This document shows positions 5,571 through 5,682 of a stretch of 5,682 nucleotides of DNA, in pieces. Both the position numbers and the translations under genes were made by a program. The stretch is from the NCBI GenBank assembly GCA_030146605.1, contig JASLBO010000442.1, forward strand, positions 1 through 5,682, in the 5' to 3' direction. Each line of letters starts with the position of its first letter. The first letter of the stretch is position 1. A model generated the notes under the pieces. The model did no database searches and was not told where the DNA came from. It worked only from the letters and a program-made list of their open reading frames with translations. The stretch is from Sphingomonas sp. (GTDB taxonomy: Bacteria > Pseudomonadota > Alphaproteobacteria > Sphingomonadales > Sphingomonadaceae).

Positions 5571-5576
5571 TGTCAA
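5571..5576 (-). promoter_or_regulatory. consensus -35-like TTGACA upstream of the helicase
   Basis: TTGACA reads on the minus strand 73 bases before the helicase start and 15 bases after the upstream gene's stop. It is a perfect match to the housekeeping -35 element, but the hexamer 17 bases further on (AAGCGC, 5553-5548) is not a recognisable -10. If it is a promoter, transcription would start near 5540 and the transcript would pass through the terminator-like hairpin. Confidence 0.3.
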
Positions 5577-5590
5577 GCCGAAGGAGGCTT

Positions 5591-5682
5591 TCAGCGCGCC
5601 GGAACCAGCGATGCGAAGGACTGGACGGCGCATTGCCGGCCCGAGCGCGAGCGGATCGCGTCGCGTTTGGCGCACATCTTCC
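5591..5682 (-). CDS. C-terminal fragment of an unidentified minus-strand protein (5' end outside the window)
   Basis: A minus-strand frame open from the right edge runs 29 codons to TGA at 5593-5591. The visible tail is short, basic and contains two cysteines 14 residues apart (CAKRDAIRSRSGRQC), ending in VQSFASLVPAR. About 25 of 29 third positions are G or C, and this periodicity stops at the TGA: the bases to its left lose the pattern. The plus-strand frame sharing the same wobble positions stays open past 5591 but has poor third positions there, so the minus strand is favoured. I cannot name the family. A 5-bp hairpin (AAGCC/GGCTT, 5575-5590) follows its stop directly, and the stronger terminator-like hairpin lies 57 bases downstream. 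Confidence 0.5.
   Translation of the reverse strand, partial: KMCAKRDAIRSRSGRQCAVQSFASLVPAR

Noticed and set aside
5529..5682. A plus-strand open frame from ATG 5529 to the right edge.
   Set aside because: Third positions are poor between 5529 and 5591. Good periodicity begins exactly where the minus-strand frame ends, so the minus strand is the better reading.
1..5682. CRISPR array, transposon, prophage, toxin-antitoxin or defence island.
   Set aside because: No spaced direct repeats, transposase, integrase, phage structural gene or characteristic pair was found on either strand.

Overview
The window is GC-rich, and codon third positions are mostly G or C. The protein styles (an RhlE-type DEAD-box helicase with an Arg/Glu/Pro-rich tail, a DUF1289 protein, a DUF1080 protein, a PhyH-type dioxygenase) fit an alphaproteobacterium, most likely a sphingomonad. 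That placement is inference from protein character, not a database match.

Layout: the left third reads on the plus strand. It holds the last 44 codons of an unidentified gene (1-135), a compact subtilisin-family (S8) serine protease with a complete catalytic set (229-999), and a DUF1080 / 3-keto-disaccharide hydrolase-like protein with a signal peptide (1053-1817). Both complete plus-strand products look exported, so this block probably works in the cell envelope. Everything to the right reads on the minus strand: an unrecognised 119-residue protein (1977-2336), a phytanoyl-CoA dioxygenase family Fe(II)/2-oxoglutarate enzyme (2478-3341), a 460-base gap with no supported gene, a small four-cysteine DUF1289 protein (3802-4011), a DEAD-box RNA helicase (4008-5498), and at the right edge the C-terminal end of a further minus-strand gene (5591-5682). 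The two blocks converge across 1818-1976.

The helicase locus is the most interesting part. Its stop codon overlaps the start of the DUF1289 gene (GTGA), and the first 35 or so bases after that start are almost entirely self-complementary (a 12-base palindrome, then a 9-base inverted repeat). Upstream of the helicase lies a well-formed intrinsic-terminator-like hairpin (7-bp stem, GUAA tetraloop, U5 tract) ending 12 bases before the start codon. A short leader reading frame runs through that hairpin, and its stop overlaps the helicase start codon (ATGA). Together these suggest a chain of coupled reading frames with an attenuator-like leader, which would fit an RNA helicase controlled through RNA structure. 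The hairpin could instead simply terminate the upstream gene.

There is no sign of a mobile element, CRISPR array, tRNA or rRNA. The rest of the window is ordinary chromosomal gene content.
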